64,000 nucleotides of DNA from Sphingomonas sp. SUN039 (GTDB lineage: Bacteria > Pseudomonadota > Alphaproteobacteria > Sphingomonadales > Sphingomonadaceae), in assembly GCF_024758725.1 (NCBI RefSeq), contig NZ_CP096972.1, positions 1,160,001 through 1,224,000 on the forward strand, written 5' to 3'. A program made the position numbers and the translations under genes. Under the pieces are notes generated by a model that had not been told where the DNA came from, searched no databases, and saw nothing but the letters and a program-made list of their open reading frames with translations. This document shows positions 53,937 through 61,889 of this stretch, in pieces; the first letter of the stretch is position 1, and each line of letters opens with the position of its first letter.

Positions 53937-53960
53937 AATCTATTCCAACTGAACTAGATT
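53937..53960. promoter_or_regulatory. Inverted repeat AATCTA-N12-TAGATT
   Basis: A perfect 6-bp inverted repeat about 62 bp upstream of the small secreted protein gene and downstream of the TetR gene. Arms differ from the shared operator (AATGC), so a different regulator, possibly the adjacent TetR, may use it. Confidence 0.4.
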
Positions 53961-54012
53961 GATGCCTAGGCAATGCACGGGTCGATCGCAAGCGCAAAGT
54001 GGCTCAGACGCC

Positions 54013-54705
54013 CTAGGCCGGGGCGCTTGATCCGACCGCATAGGCGTGCAGGATTGCGGTGCTGTGAATCCGCATCGTGCGCTTCAACCACAGCAGATTT
54101 TCCGGCGTCATGTCCCAGCCGATGTCCCTTAGCCGAGCCCGCCTGACATAAAGATTGGTAAGTTGTCCGTTCGCGAGACCCGCAACGATCAGGGCCGACC
54201 GCGCATCGAGCGTGTTCCCGCTGATCTGCATCATCATTTTTGTGAAGCATGCCATCATTCGACGCGCCGCCGTTCCGTCTCCTGCGAGGCTGCCGGCCCC
54301 GCCTTCGGACGGAAGGTCGTGCCGGATCATGAACAGTGCCGCCACACCCTCGTCTGCACCGCCCATCAGAGTATCGATGAGCGCCTCCTGTAGAGCACAG
54401 AAGCTATCGATCAGGTGTTCGACATCGACACGGTCGCCCTCGAGCCTCGATTCAGCCTGCTGAAGGGCGGGTTCCATCCGCTTGAAAGTGAGCGCTTGGA
54501 TATGTTCGAGACAGGCGATGTACAGGCCTTGCTTGTTCTGGAAATAATAACGAAGCGATGCCGGAGGTACGTGGGCCGCAGCGGCAATGTCGCGCGTTGT
54601 GACGCTATCGAAACCCTTGGTCCCGAACAGATTTATGGCGACGGTCAATATGCGTGCGCGCGTCTCGTCTCCCCGTGCATAACCAGCTACTACTTTGCGG
54701 CGCAT
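54013..54705 (-). CDS. TetR-family transcriptional regulator
   Basis: A 230-residue regulator. The helix-turn-helix is in TRARILTVAINLFGTKGF, VTTRDIAAAAHVPPASLRYYF (residues about 15-60). The C-terminal helical domain is longer than usual, with PSEGGAGSLAGDGTAARRMM. The ATG at 54705 follows GGAG ten bases upstream. It is separated from the TonB receptor by a strong terminator and precedes the small secreted protein and GST genes, which it may control. Confidence 0.9.
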   Translation of the reverse strand: MRRKVVAGYARGDETRARILTVAINLFGTKGFDSVTTRDIAAAAHVPPASLRYYFQNKQGLYIACLEHIQALTFKRMEPALQQAESRLEGDRVDVEHLIDSFCALQEALIDTLMGGADEGVAALFMIRHDLPSEGGAGSLAGDGTAARRMMACFTKMMMQISGNTLDARSALIVAGLANGQLTNLYVRRARLRDIGWDMTPENLLWLKRTMRIHSTAILHAYAVGSSAPA

Positions 54706-54797
54706 CTTGGCTCGTCTCCTTCGGCGCTCCTTATGACAGCGCGCGCCCCAATTTGAAGACAGGCCGTAACGCCCTGGGGGCACGCAGTGATGAACAA

Positions 54798-54843
54798 AGA
54801 CATTGGGTCCGCTGTCGCAGCGGCGACAGCGGACCCAATGTCT
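54798..54843 (-). terminator. Strong hairpin terminator of the second TonB receptor gene
   Basis: A perfect 21-bp inverted repeat (54798-54818 and 54823-54843) with a 4-base loop, starting 18 bases after the receptor stop codon on the minus strand. The following T tract is short (TTT GTT). The stem is unusually long and perfect for an intrinsic terminator. Confidence 0.75.
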
Positions 54844-54861
54844 CGTCTTTCGTTGGGTGAC

Positions 54862-57402
54862 TTACCAGTTGAAGCGGAACGTCGCGCCGAATTCGCGGCG
54901 CGGAGTCAGGGCGACACTGCGATAACCCGTGCTGCTCGCCACGCCGAGAGCAGTGGCCGACTGGGCTTCCGACGGCGTCGCGATTTCCGACACGCCTTGT
55001 GCCACCAGCTTCTGGACGTTGGTCAGGTTGCGGGCGTACGCACCGATGTCCCATTTTCCGTCATGGCTGCGGAGGCCCAGAAACAGGTTGATCAGGCCAT
55101 AGCCTTCGGTGCTGAAACCACTCGGCCCCGGTGCAAAGTCGTTCTTCGGCGTGTAGGATACCAGCGTCCGGATATACCCGTCGGTATAGCTAGAAACCGG
55201 CGCATTATATTCTGCCTGCATCGAGGCATTCCAGTCCGACTGATAGGCCAACGCCGCGCTCGATCGGCAATAGCGCACGGCTTCGGTGCCGAAGCTCGCA
55301 ACGGTGGCAACACCGCTGTCCGCGATACCATCACCGTTCGAATCGTTACAGGGTACCAGCGCGTTTGACAGTCGCCCGCGAGCATAGTTCAAATTGCCGG
55401 AAATCGAAAACTGGCGTGACGGCCGGTAGGCCAATTCGATGTCGAACCCTTTGACTTTACCGTCGGCATTCGTCGACAAAGAGGTCGCCGTGGCAACGGC
55501 CAGCGCCGTCCCGGTGTTGTTGATATAGGGCACTCCGATCGAGGAAAACAGAAAGCCTTTGTAGTCCTGATAAAAGCCCGCCAGGTTGACCGATAGTTTG
55601 CGATCGAGGAAGGACATCTTCAATCCCGCCTCGAAATTGTTCGATGTTTCCGACTTTGTTACCGCGAACTGCGTGATGCGCGGGTCGGTCGATTGCAGGT
55701 TCAAATTGTTGGTGCTCGGGCGCCAGCTGTGCCCGAAGCTGGCATAGGCCGTAATATCGTCGGTAAACCGGTGGGTCAGTGAAGCGTTGTACACCCACGC
55801 ATGTTCTTTGCCGACGATCGGGTTTGACGTGTAGAGTGTCCGTCCCGCGATCGGCAAATCGCATTGTCCCGGAATGAACGTTGAGGCAAACGCCGGTCCT
55901 GCGCCTTGCTGGGGAATAAAGGCGCATTGCGCCACCGGCGCCCCGGTTGCCGAAAGGCCCTGCGTCAGCGTACCGGTCTGGTCGCTGCTCTGGGTGTAAT
56001 CAACGTAGCGCGCGCCAACAAAAAGGTCGGTTTTTGGTGTGATGTGGAAGGTGGAGTTGGCGTAAATCGCCTTGTTTTCCCAGCTTACAGGGAAAACTCC
56101 CTTTAGCGTCAGGCTGTAATTGTAATTGAACGCATTGAGGCTGGGCGCTCGGGGATTGCCATAGGTTCCCGCAAGGAAGAAAACGCGTGCGTCGACGATG
56201 TTTTCCGACTTGGTCCTCTCATAATAAAGACCGACACCATAATCCCAGAATGTCGCGCCTGTCGTCTCAAAGCGGAGTTCCTGTGTGACCAGTTCCGAAC
56301 GCCCATCGAGTTGCCTCGGCTCGGGATCGGGCTGGGGTATCGGATAGAAATGGCCGGTGTTGGTACCGCCAGAATTGATGTTGCGGGTCTTGTTATACTC
56401 GCCGACATAGACAATTCGGTGTGTGCCCAGATCGAGGCTGACCTGGCCGATCAAGTTCTGATGATATTCTTCGCGGACGGCCATCGAATCGCTCACCGAC
56501 AACCGGTCGAACGCGCTGATCGCGGGGCCATTAAAATTCGCGGCCAGCCGCTGTGCCACTGGGTTGACGGGGGTGCTCGGCCCTCGGTAGCCGGTCCCCG
56601 CAACCTGATACAAGGTGCCGCGTTTGGACGAAAAGTCCTGATACAGGATATTTATGTCCAGCTCTTCGACGGGCTGGAACCGGACCGACGCGCGCCAGCT
56701 GTTTAATTCCTGATAGGGTTTGCGACCGAGGAAGAGGCTGCGGATGCCGTCATTTTCGTTTCGATCGAGAATGCCCGCCAGTCGAACTGCTAGCTTACCC
56801 TCGACGATAGGGACGCTGATGGCCCCCTCGCCGCGCAGCTGGTTAAGAGTGGATGCCGCCAGCGACACATAACCGGTGATCCGCGAAAGGTCGGGCCGTT
56901 TGGTGGTAAAGGTGATGGCGCCCGACGACGACGGACGCCCGCGCAACGTGCCCTGCGGCCCGCGCAGCACTTCGACCTGACCGATATCGTAAAGTGCCTG
57001 ATAGACCATGACGTCGCTGACGGGCGCTTCGTTCAGATAGGTCTGAACGGTGGGATCGAGGCGGCCGCCAGCCTCGCCTCTCGCCGCGCCACGAAGCGCG
57101 AGCACTGGGGTTGTCCCGGGTGTGCGTGCCGAAAAAGTCAGGCCCGGAACCACCGCCGTCAAATCGGAACCGTTGAACAGGTTCAAATCCTTCAGCTTCT
57201 GGTCAGTGACGGCGGTTACCGTCATCGGCACGTCCTGAAGTGTTTCCTCCTTGCGCCGCGCGGTGACGATGATGTCGTTCGTACTGACTGTCTCGGCGGC
57301 GTCAGGTTTGGTTGACTGCGCCTGGGCCTGAGCTTGCGGAATCCAAATCCCGGCAAGCGCGACACCCAGACCAAGCGACCTTTTGAATTCAATCCGGCGC
57401 AT
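54862..57402 (-). CDS. TonB-dependent outer-membrane receptor
   Basis: An 846-residue receptor. Residues 1-29 are a signal peptide, the TonB box NDIIVTARRKE is at about 43-53, the plug contains DIGQVEVLRGPQGTLRGRPSSSG, and the barrel ends in the aromatic FRFNW typical of outer-membrane proteins. GGGGAG precedes the ATG at 57402. It has no STN domain. It resembles the receptor at 161-2746 in layout, but the barrel sequences differ, so the ligand may differ. A shared operator lies 110 bp upstream, linking it to the same regulon. Confidence 0.93.
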   Translation of the reverse strand: MRRIEFKRSLGLGVALAGIWIPQAQAQAQSTKPDAAETVSTNDIIVTARRKEETLQDVPMTVTAVTDQKLKDLNLFNGSDLTAVVPGLTFSARTPGTTPVLALRGAARGEAGGRLDPTVQTYLNEAPVSDVMVYQALYDIGQVEVLRGPQGTLRGRPSSSGAITFTTKRPDLSRITGYVSLAASTLNQLRGEGAISVPIVEGKLAVRLAGILDRNENDGIRSLFLGRKPYQELNSWRASVRFQPVEELDINILYQDFSSKRGTLYQVAGTGYRGPSTPVNPVAQRLAANFNGPAISAFDRLSVSDSMAVREEYHQNLIGQVSLDLGTHRIVYVGEYNKTRNINSGGTNTGHFYPIPQPDPEPRQLDGRSELVTQELRFETTGATFWDYGVGLYYERTKSENIVDARVFFLAGTYGNPRAPSLNAFNYNYSLTLKGVFPVSWENKAIYANSTFHITPKTDLFVGARYVDYTQSSDQTGTLTQGLSATGAPVAQCAFIPQQGAGPAFASTFIPGQCDLPIAGRTLYTSNPIVGKEHAWVYNASLTHRFTDDITAYASFGHSWRPSTNNLNLQSTDPRITQFAVTKSETSNNFEAGLKMSFLDRKLSVNLAGFYQDYKGFLFSSIGVPYINNTGTALAVATATSLSTNADGKVKGFDIELAYRPSRQFSISGNLNYARGRLSNALVPCNDSNGDGIADSGVATVASFGTEAVRYCRSSAALAYQSDWNASMQAEYNAPVSSYTDGYIRTLVSYTPKNDFAPGPSGFSTEGYGLINLFLGLRSHDGKWDIGAYARNLTNVQKLVAQGVSEIATPSEAQSATALGVASSTGYRSVALTPRREFGATFRFNW

Positions 57403-57511
57403 AATCACTCCCCTATTTGCCACACGTCGTGGCAGCGTGTGGCGAGCGAAGTTCTTGCCCCTGCTCATCCGTCCAACGCCTCGCAGCGTGCCGGCAGATT
57501 TATTCCAAATG

Positions 57512-57533
57512 AATGCAATGTGTCAATTGCAAT
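57512..57533. promoter_or_regulatory. Shared operator, one mismatch (AATGC-N12-GCAAT)
   Basis: The left arm is exact and the right arm is GCAAT, as at 8184. It is in the gap between the TonB receptor start and the end of the BNR-repeat gene. Confidence 0.6.
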
Positions 57534-57563
57534 AAATTCTGGCCGGTCCGCTTCAGCGACCAT

Positions 57564-58976
57564 TCAATGCACGACGTGCGCCGCGGCAATGCGCGATCCC
57601 CTGCCAAGCCGACCGCCATGGCGCGAGAATGTTGCCCAAGCCTCGCCAGTCGGCGACATGCCAAGATACGCCTCGGCCTCCGACGGCGATTCCCCTTCGG
57701 CCAGTGTCGGATCGTCCGCACTGTCGAGATCGACCGAACGAAATTGCGGGGTTGGACTGGCGCCGTTGAAGGACTCCGACAGATAGGAGTGCCAGACACC
57801 GTAACCCGACACGATCCAGCGACGGGGATTGGCGCGCGCCGTGGTATTCGTCGAGCTGATCACGATATGCCCTGGCGCGCCGGCAACGATATTGACGTTG
57901 TTGTTGTTGAATTTGGCGCCCGTCGGCATGACCCGAACCGGTGCAGACCATGTTCTGGCCTTGTCATGCGAGACGACGAGATAGGCTTGACTGTCGCGGT
58001 CGTCGTTCCAGACAGCGTAGACCGTGCCATCCGCATCGACCGCGACGCGCTGCTGCCCGGTCATAGAGGTACAGGCGCGCGAATTGGGAATTGGCTGTTG
58101 ACGCCAAGTCTCGCCGAAATTCTCGCTTACCGCGATCATTGCGCGGCAGAGATTGCCGGGGATGAACGGATAAGTCGCGTTTGTCGTTCGCGCCGGATCG
58201 AAGCCGATGAACTCGGGATAATCGAAATAAAGCGTGCCGTCGGGGGCAGAGACGCCTGCCCCCGACTCGGTCGTGACCGATGCCGGGTTAGCCAGCTTCG
58301 TCCATGTCCCGCCACCGTCGCGCGACCGGAAGACAGGACGCAACCCGCCGACCAGCCTGGGCGCAACGCCTAAGAAGTAAACCGACCGTCCTTGCGCGCC
58401 CGCCGGATCATGACCGGTCACCAGTCGGCCCCAGTCATAGGTGCCACAGCCGGTCGTGCTGCCGTGCCAGGTCGCGCCAAGATCGTCGGTCCACGACACA
58501 ACCGCGCCGCCCTTCATGAACCCGCAGGATCCGGCGCTGTTACTTGTGACGTACCAGACACGGTCGGTCACTGGATCGATATGGACATAACCGTGCACAC
58601 CCTTGGCATGGCTGTCGCCATTGGCATGCGGCGGCGGCGTAATTGCTTGCCAATTGCGGCCGTGGTCGGTCGAACGCAATACGCCCGCCGCGTTGCGCCC
58701 GATAAACAGCACGCCCGCCCGCGTGACCTGAATAGAAGGCGACTGGTCGTAAATGCCCGTGTCGTAGCGACAGCCCCGCGCGTCTGTCTTCGCTGCGGGC
58801 GCGTCGCCCGTAACGCTCTGGCGGACCATCGCCGCGCAATAAGGCGGGCGTTTCGGTTCGGGCGGCTTGACCGGCCCGGGGGCCAGCCTGATCGCAACGA
58901 TGCCGATGACCAGAGTGGCCATTGCCGCCGTCGCGATCCGCACCAGACGTAACATCTTCGGATCGCGGATCGACAT
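57564..58976 (-). CDS. BNR/Asp-box beta-propeller protein, membrane-anchored
   Basis: A 470-residue protein. Residues 10-32 form one N-terminal transmembrane anchor or signal, after which the protein is extracytoplasmic. Five Asp-box repeats (SxDxGxxW type: STDHGRNW, TDDLGATW, SRDGGGTW, SENFGETW, SHDKARTW) define a sialidase-like propeller. The catalytic Arg triad of true sialidases is not evident. The start is directly after the stop of its homologue upstream. It may bind or hydrolyse glycan-like material; unknown. Confidence 0.85.
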   Translation of the reverse strand: MSIRDPKMLRLVRIATAAMATLVIGIVAIRLAPGPVKPPEPKRPPYCAAMVRQSVTGDAPAAKTDARGCRYDTGIYDQSPSIQVTRAGVLFIGRNAAGVLRSTDHGRNWQAITPPPHANGDSHAKGVHGYVHIDPVTDRVWYVTSNSAGSCGFMKGGAVVSWTDDLGATWHGSTTGCGTYDWGRLVTGHDPAGAQGRSVYFLGVAPRLVGGLRPVFRSRDGGGTWTKLANPASVTTESGAGVSAPDGTLYFDYPEFIGFDPARTTNATYPFIPGNLCRAMIAVSENFGETWRQQPIPNSRACTSMTGQQRVAVDADGTVYAVWNDDRDSQAYLVVSHDKARTWSAPVRVMPTGAKFNNNNVNIVAGAPGHIVISSTNTTARANPRRWIVSGYGVWHSYLSESFNGASPTPQFRSVDLDSADDPTLAEGESPSEAEAYLGMSPTGEAWATFSRHGGRLGRGSRIAAAHVVH

Positions 58977-60398
58977 CTATCGGCGAACCAAGCGACCGAG
59001 CACGCCCCGTGCGTTCCCCTTCGGCACGGTTGCGACGAACGCCCCCCACAGCGAGCCATCGGGCGCCCAGCGCGCGATCGTGTATTCCTGCGGTCCGCTC
59101 GCCCAGCAGCAGGCTTCGGGCATCAGCGGTCGGCCAGCACGGGTAACGGAGGCGGTTTCGAATGTCGGGCGCGATGCTGTCGGATCGTCGCTGACCGCGA
59201 GATAGCCGGTCCAGCTCTGCCGGTCGGTGCTTCCGTAATAGGAGACGCCCAGCTTTCCCTCAGGCGTCACCGTCACCGCCGTCAGGACCGATTGCACAAC
59301 GCCGGGCGGATTGAGCCGGACAGGCTGACTCCAGTTCAGCCCCTTGTTGCCCGACCACGACAGCACCGGCAGATAGGCTTCATCGTTCCACACGAGGTAG
59401 AGCCGACCTGCGCCGTCGATCGCCAATGCATCGCTGAACTGCGACTCGGCCATTTCTGCCGGCACAGCATTGGGCCGCCCGCTCATTATCTGCTTGCGCC
59501 AGGCCGGAGACGCCAGTGCCATCAGAACGCCCTTGGCCGATTCCAGCCGTGCGACGGGCCGATGAGTCCAGCTTTTTCCTTCATCGCGCGATATCGCGAC
59601 TTCGACATATCCGCAGAAGTGCACCGGAAGATAGATCGTCCCGTCGCGCGGGTCGACGATGCCACGACCGGTTCCCGAACCCTTTGGCTGGGTGACGTCT
59701 CTGCAATCGCCTTGCTTGAACGGATCGGTTCCTGTGGCCTTAAAGTTACGACCGCCATCGACCGACTTGAAGCAGCGCGCGCCGGTCACAAACCCGCCGG
59801 GCTGGGTCATATTGCAATAATAGATGTTGGTCGGATATCCGGACGTCCTCGGCAAGACGGGAACGCCCGAAAACACGCGGTTCCAGTCATATCGTTCGGA
59901 CGAGTCAAACGTTCCCTTATGCCAGGTTATGCCCTTGTCATCGCTGGCAAAAACAGGGGTATCGCCAAGGGCGCTGTAGAAAAAGCGGTCGGTTACCGGA
60001 TCGAGATAGCCGTCAGGAATTCCGTCGCGCGTACCGGGAGGCAACGGTCGGCGGGTCCAGCTGGCACCGTCATCCGACGATACGGCGATGCCCGCCGGAC
60101 CCGTCACGACCGAGCGCAGCAGGGTACCGTCGCGCGTGATCGCGAGGCCGGGCTCTCCTGACGCCATGGAGGTATCGGCCAGACAGGGTTCGTATATGCC
60201 GCTGCCGGTCACCGCGCCACCCGAATGACGCACGGTGCGACGGTCGGCATGGCATCCGGTTTCGAGCGGCGAGAACACGGGCCAGTCTGGCTTGTTTTGG
60301 AGCACTGCCGGGACGACGAACGCCGCAAGCAACGCCGCAATACCCGCGAGCCCGAGCATGACTGGCGCGCCGCCGCGCCGTTGGGCAGCGTCCGGCAT
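58977..60398 (-). CDS. BNR/Asp-box beta-propeller protein, membrane-anchored
   Basis: A 473-residue relative of the downstream gene. Residues 13-33 form a hydrophobic anchor (VMLGLAGIAALLAAFVVPAV), then Asp boxes SSDDGASW, SDDKGITW, SVDGGRNF and SRDEGKSW follow. The ATG at 60398 overlaps the stop of the membrane protein gene (TGATG). Tandem duplication with divergence is likely. The two propellers may form a complex with the four-helix protein. Confidence 0.85.
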   Translation of the reverse strand: MPDAAQRRGGAPVMLGLAGIAALLAAFVVPAVLQNKPDWPVFSPLETGCHADRRTVRHSGGAVTGSGIYEPCLADTSMASGEPGLAITRDGTLLRSVVTGPAGIAVSSDDGASWTRRPLPPGTRDGIPDGYLDPVTDRFFYSALGDTPVFASDDKGITWHKGTFDSSERYDWNRVFSGVPVLPRTSGYPTNIYYCNMTQPGGFVTGARCFKSVDGGRNFKATGTDPFKQGDCRDVTQPKGSGTGRGIVDPRDGTIYLPVHFCGYVEVAISRDEGKSWTHRPVARLESAKGVLMALASPAWRKQIMSGRPNAVPAEMAESQFSDALAIDGAGRLYLVWNDEAYLPVLSWSGNKGLNWSQPVRLNPPGVVQSVLTAVTVTPEGKLGVSYYGSTDRQSWTGYLAVSDDPTASRPTFETASVTRAGRPLMPEACCWASGPQEYTIARWAPDGSLWGAFVATVPKGNARGVLGRLVRR

Positions 60399-60859
60399 CA
60401 GGTTGAAACGGAATGAGCGGACTTCAGTTCGGCATTCGACGGCACGGGTGCCGATCGTCCCAGTGCCATCCACATGATCGCCGCCGATATGTACGCAAAC
60501 GCAACGATGGCAACATAGGTCGACACCGCGACGTCGAGCACCGACGCAAGGGCACATGCGAATCCTGCGCCGACTGCAGGTGCAATCATAAAAGCGAGAT
60601 TACCTGTCAGATTGAACCACCGACAGACGAGCGCGATCGGAAATGCCAGAACGAAGGTGATGATGCTCGACAGTAGCAACGTGAAAATCAGTGTGATGAT
60701 GAAGGCGGTGATCGCGCTGGTAAAGCTCCCGCCGCCCGGCCCTTGCGTCAGGAACTGGATCGCGACGAGCACGACGAAGCCCATTGTGTAGATCAGCGCG
60801 TTAATGATCCCGGCCATGAAGACCGAGGTTGCGACTGCCAACATGCTCGGTTTCCGCAT
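60398..60859 (-). CDS. Four-helix inner-membrane protein of unknown family
   Basis: A 153-residue protein with four predicted transmembrane segments (about residues 8-35, 47-70, 75-100, 108-132). It lacks recognisable enzymatic motifs. The ribosome-binding site is a run of ten G residues just upstream (60863-60872), which may be prone to slippage. It is first in an operon with two BNR-repeat proteins and may anchor or assemble them. Confidence 0.75.
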   Translation of the reverse strand: MRKPSMLAVATSVFMAGIINALIYTMGFVVLVAIQFLTQGPGGGSFTSAITAFIITLIFTLLLSSIITFVLAFPIALVCRWFNLTGNLAFMIAPAVGAGFACALASVLDVAVSTYVAIVAFAYISAAIMWMALGRSAPVPSNAELKSAHSVST

Positions 60860-60862
60860 CCG

Positions 60863-60872
60863 CCCCCCCCCC
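60863..60872. repeat. Homopolymer of ten C (G on the coding strand) at a ribosome-binding site
   Basis: On the minus strand G10 is followed by CGG and then the ATG of the gene ending at 60398. Length changes by slippage would shift Shine-Dalgarno spacing and could vary expression of the operon. Confidence 0.6.
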
Positions 60873-60945
60873 TGTCGGTGCCGACCTGCACCTTATCGCC
60901 ACGATATTGCGTCCGGCAAAGATATGTCAATTGGAATATGTTTAG

Positions 60946-61740
60946 TCAGCGTCCCGTCCAGACGGGTGCGCGCTTTTCGACAAACGCCCTCGGTCCTTCG
61001 GCGTAATCCTCGCTTCGGCGGAGCGTCGCAAAACGTTCGGCGACCACCGCACGGGACCCGCCATCGGACTGGCCCGCACTCGCGCGGATTGCGGAGAGTG
61101 AGTATTGGACCGCGAGCGGCGCATTCGCCGCGATGGTCTCCGCAAGCGCCTTGGCCGTCGTCAGCGCCTCACCGGGCGGCACGAGACGGTTGACCAGCCC
61201 GTAGCGATAGGCAAGCGCCGCGTCGAAAGGCTCGCCAACCAGAACGATCTCCTTGGCGATATTGAGTGGCAAGGCGGCAGGCAGCCGATGAAGCCCACCC
61301 GCGCCTGCCATCAGCCCGCGCTTCACTTCGGGAAGGCCAAAACGTGCATTCTCGGACGCAACGATCATGTCGCAAGCGAGGCAGATCTCACATCCGCCCG
61401 CCAGCGCCATGCCTTCGACGGCAGCGATCCAAGGTTTGGTGCGCTGGGCATAAACGAATCCGGCAAAGCCACCGTTCGCGGTATCGATCCCGAGCGCTTT
61501 TCCGGCGGCAATGGCTGACAAGTCGGCGCCTGCGCAAAACACACGATCATCGCCCGAGGTGAGAATAACGACCCTGATATCCGCCTCGCCCTCGATCCTG
61601 CGCACGATCGCTTCCATTGCCATCGAGGTTGCCGGATCGATGGCGTTGCGCTTTTCAGGACGGTTTAGCGTGACGAGCGCAATGTGCGGCGCGACAAGTT
61701 CGAACAAGATGGGATCTGGCGCTGACATTGGCTCGGACAT
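60946..61740 (-). CDS. Enoyl-CoA hydratase/isomerase, canonical
   Basis: A 264-residue crotonase with both hydratase glutamates: Glu118 in GGCEICLACD and Glu138 in LPEVKRG. The oxyanion stretch is VFCAGADLS. AAGGGGGAA precedes the ATG at 61740. It is divergent from a CoA ligase, with a degenerate operator between. Contrast with the two glutamate-less crotonases: this one could perform normal hydration in beta-oxidation. Confidence 0.92.
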   Translation of the reverse strand: MSEPMSAPDPILFELVAPHIALVTLNRPEKRNAIDPATSMAMEAIVRRIEGEADIRVVILTSGDDRVFCAGADLSAIAAGKALGIDTANGGFAGFVYAQRTKPWIAAVEGMALAGGCEICLACDMIVASENARFGLPEVKRGLMAGAGGLHRLPAALPLNIAKEIVLVGEPFDAALAYRYGLVNRLVPPGEALTTAKALAETIAANAPLAVQYSLSAIRASAGQSDGGSRAVVAERFATLRRSEDYAEGPRAFVEKRAPVWTGR

Positions 61741-61794
61741 CGAAAATTCCCCCTTTAAGCTTCCGGTTATGTTGCCATGGTCGCATCTGCAACA

Positions 61795-61816
61795 ATTGAA
61801 AGGCAAGCAGTGCATT
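61795..61816. promoter_or_regulatory. Shared operator, degenerate (reads AATGC-N12-TCAAT on the minus strand)
   Basis: One arm is exact and the other is the same variant as at 41461. It lies in the divergent region between crotonase (61740) and ligase (61890). Confidence 0.4.
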
Positions 61817-61889
61817 GCGTTGTTTTCATCGCGTGCCGGGATCGCTAAGCTGCCGACTTGCAACCGGCACAGCGCAGGAACGACCACCC

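Noticed and set aside
57564-60398. True secreted sialidases
   Set aside because: Asp boxes are present, but I cannot see the catalytic Arg triad or the N-terminal RIP motif, so only the propeller fold is claimed.
53939-60940. A second shared motif, TATTCCAA with a following TGA, at about 53941, 57501 and 60939
   Set aside because: Only three loosely matching copies in different contexts; one overlaps the main operator region at 57512, so it may be chance.
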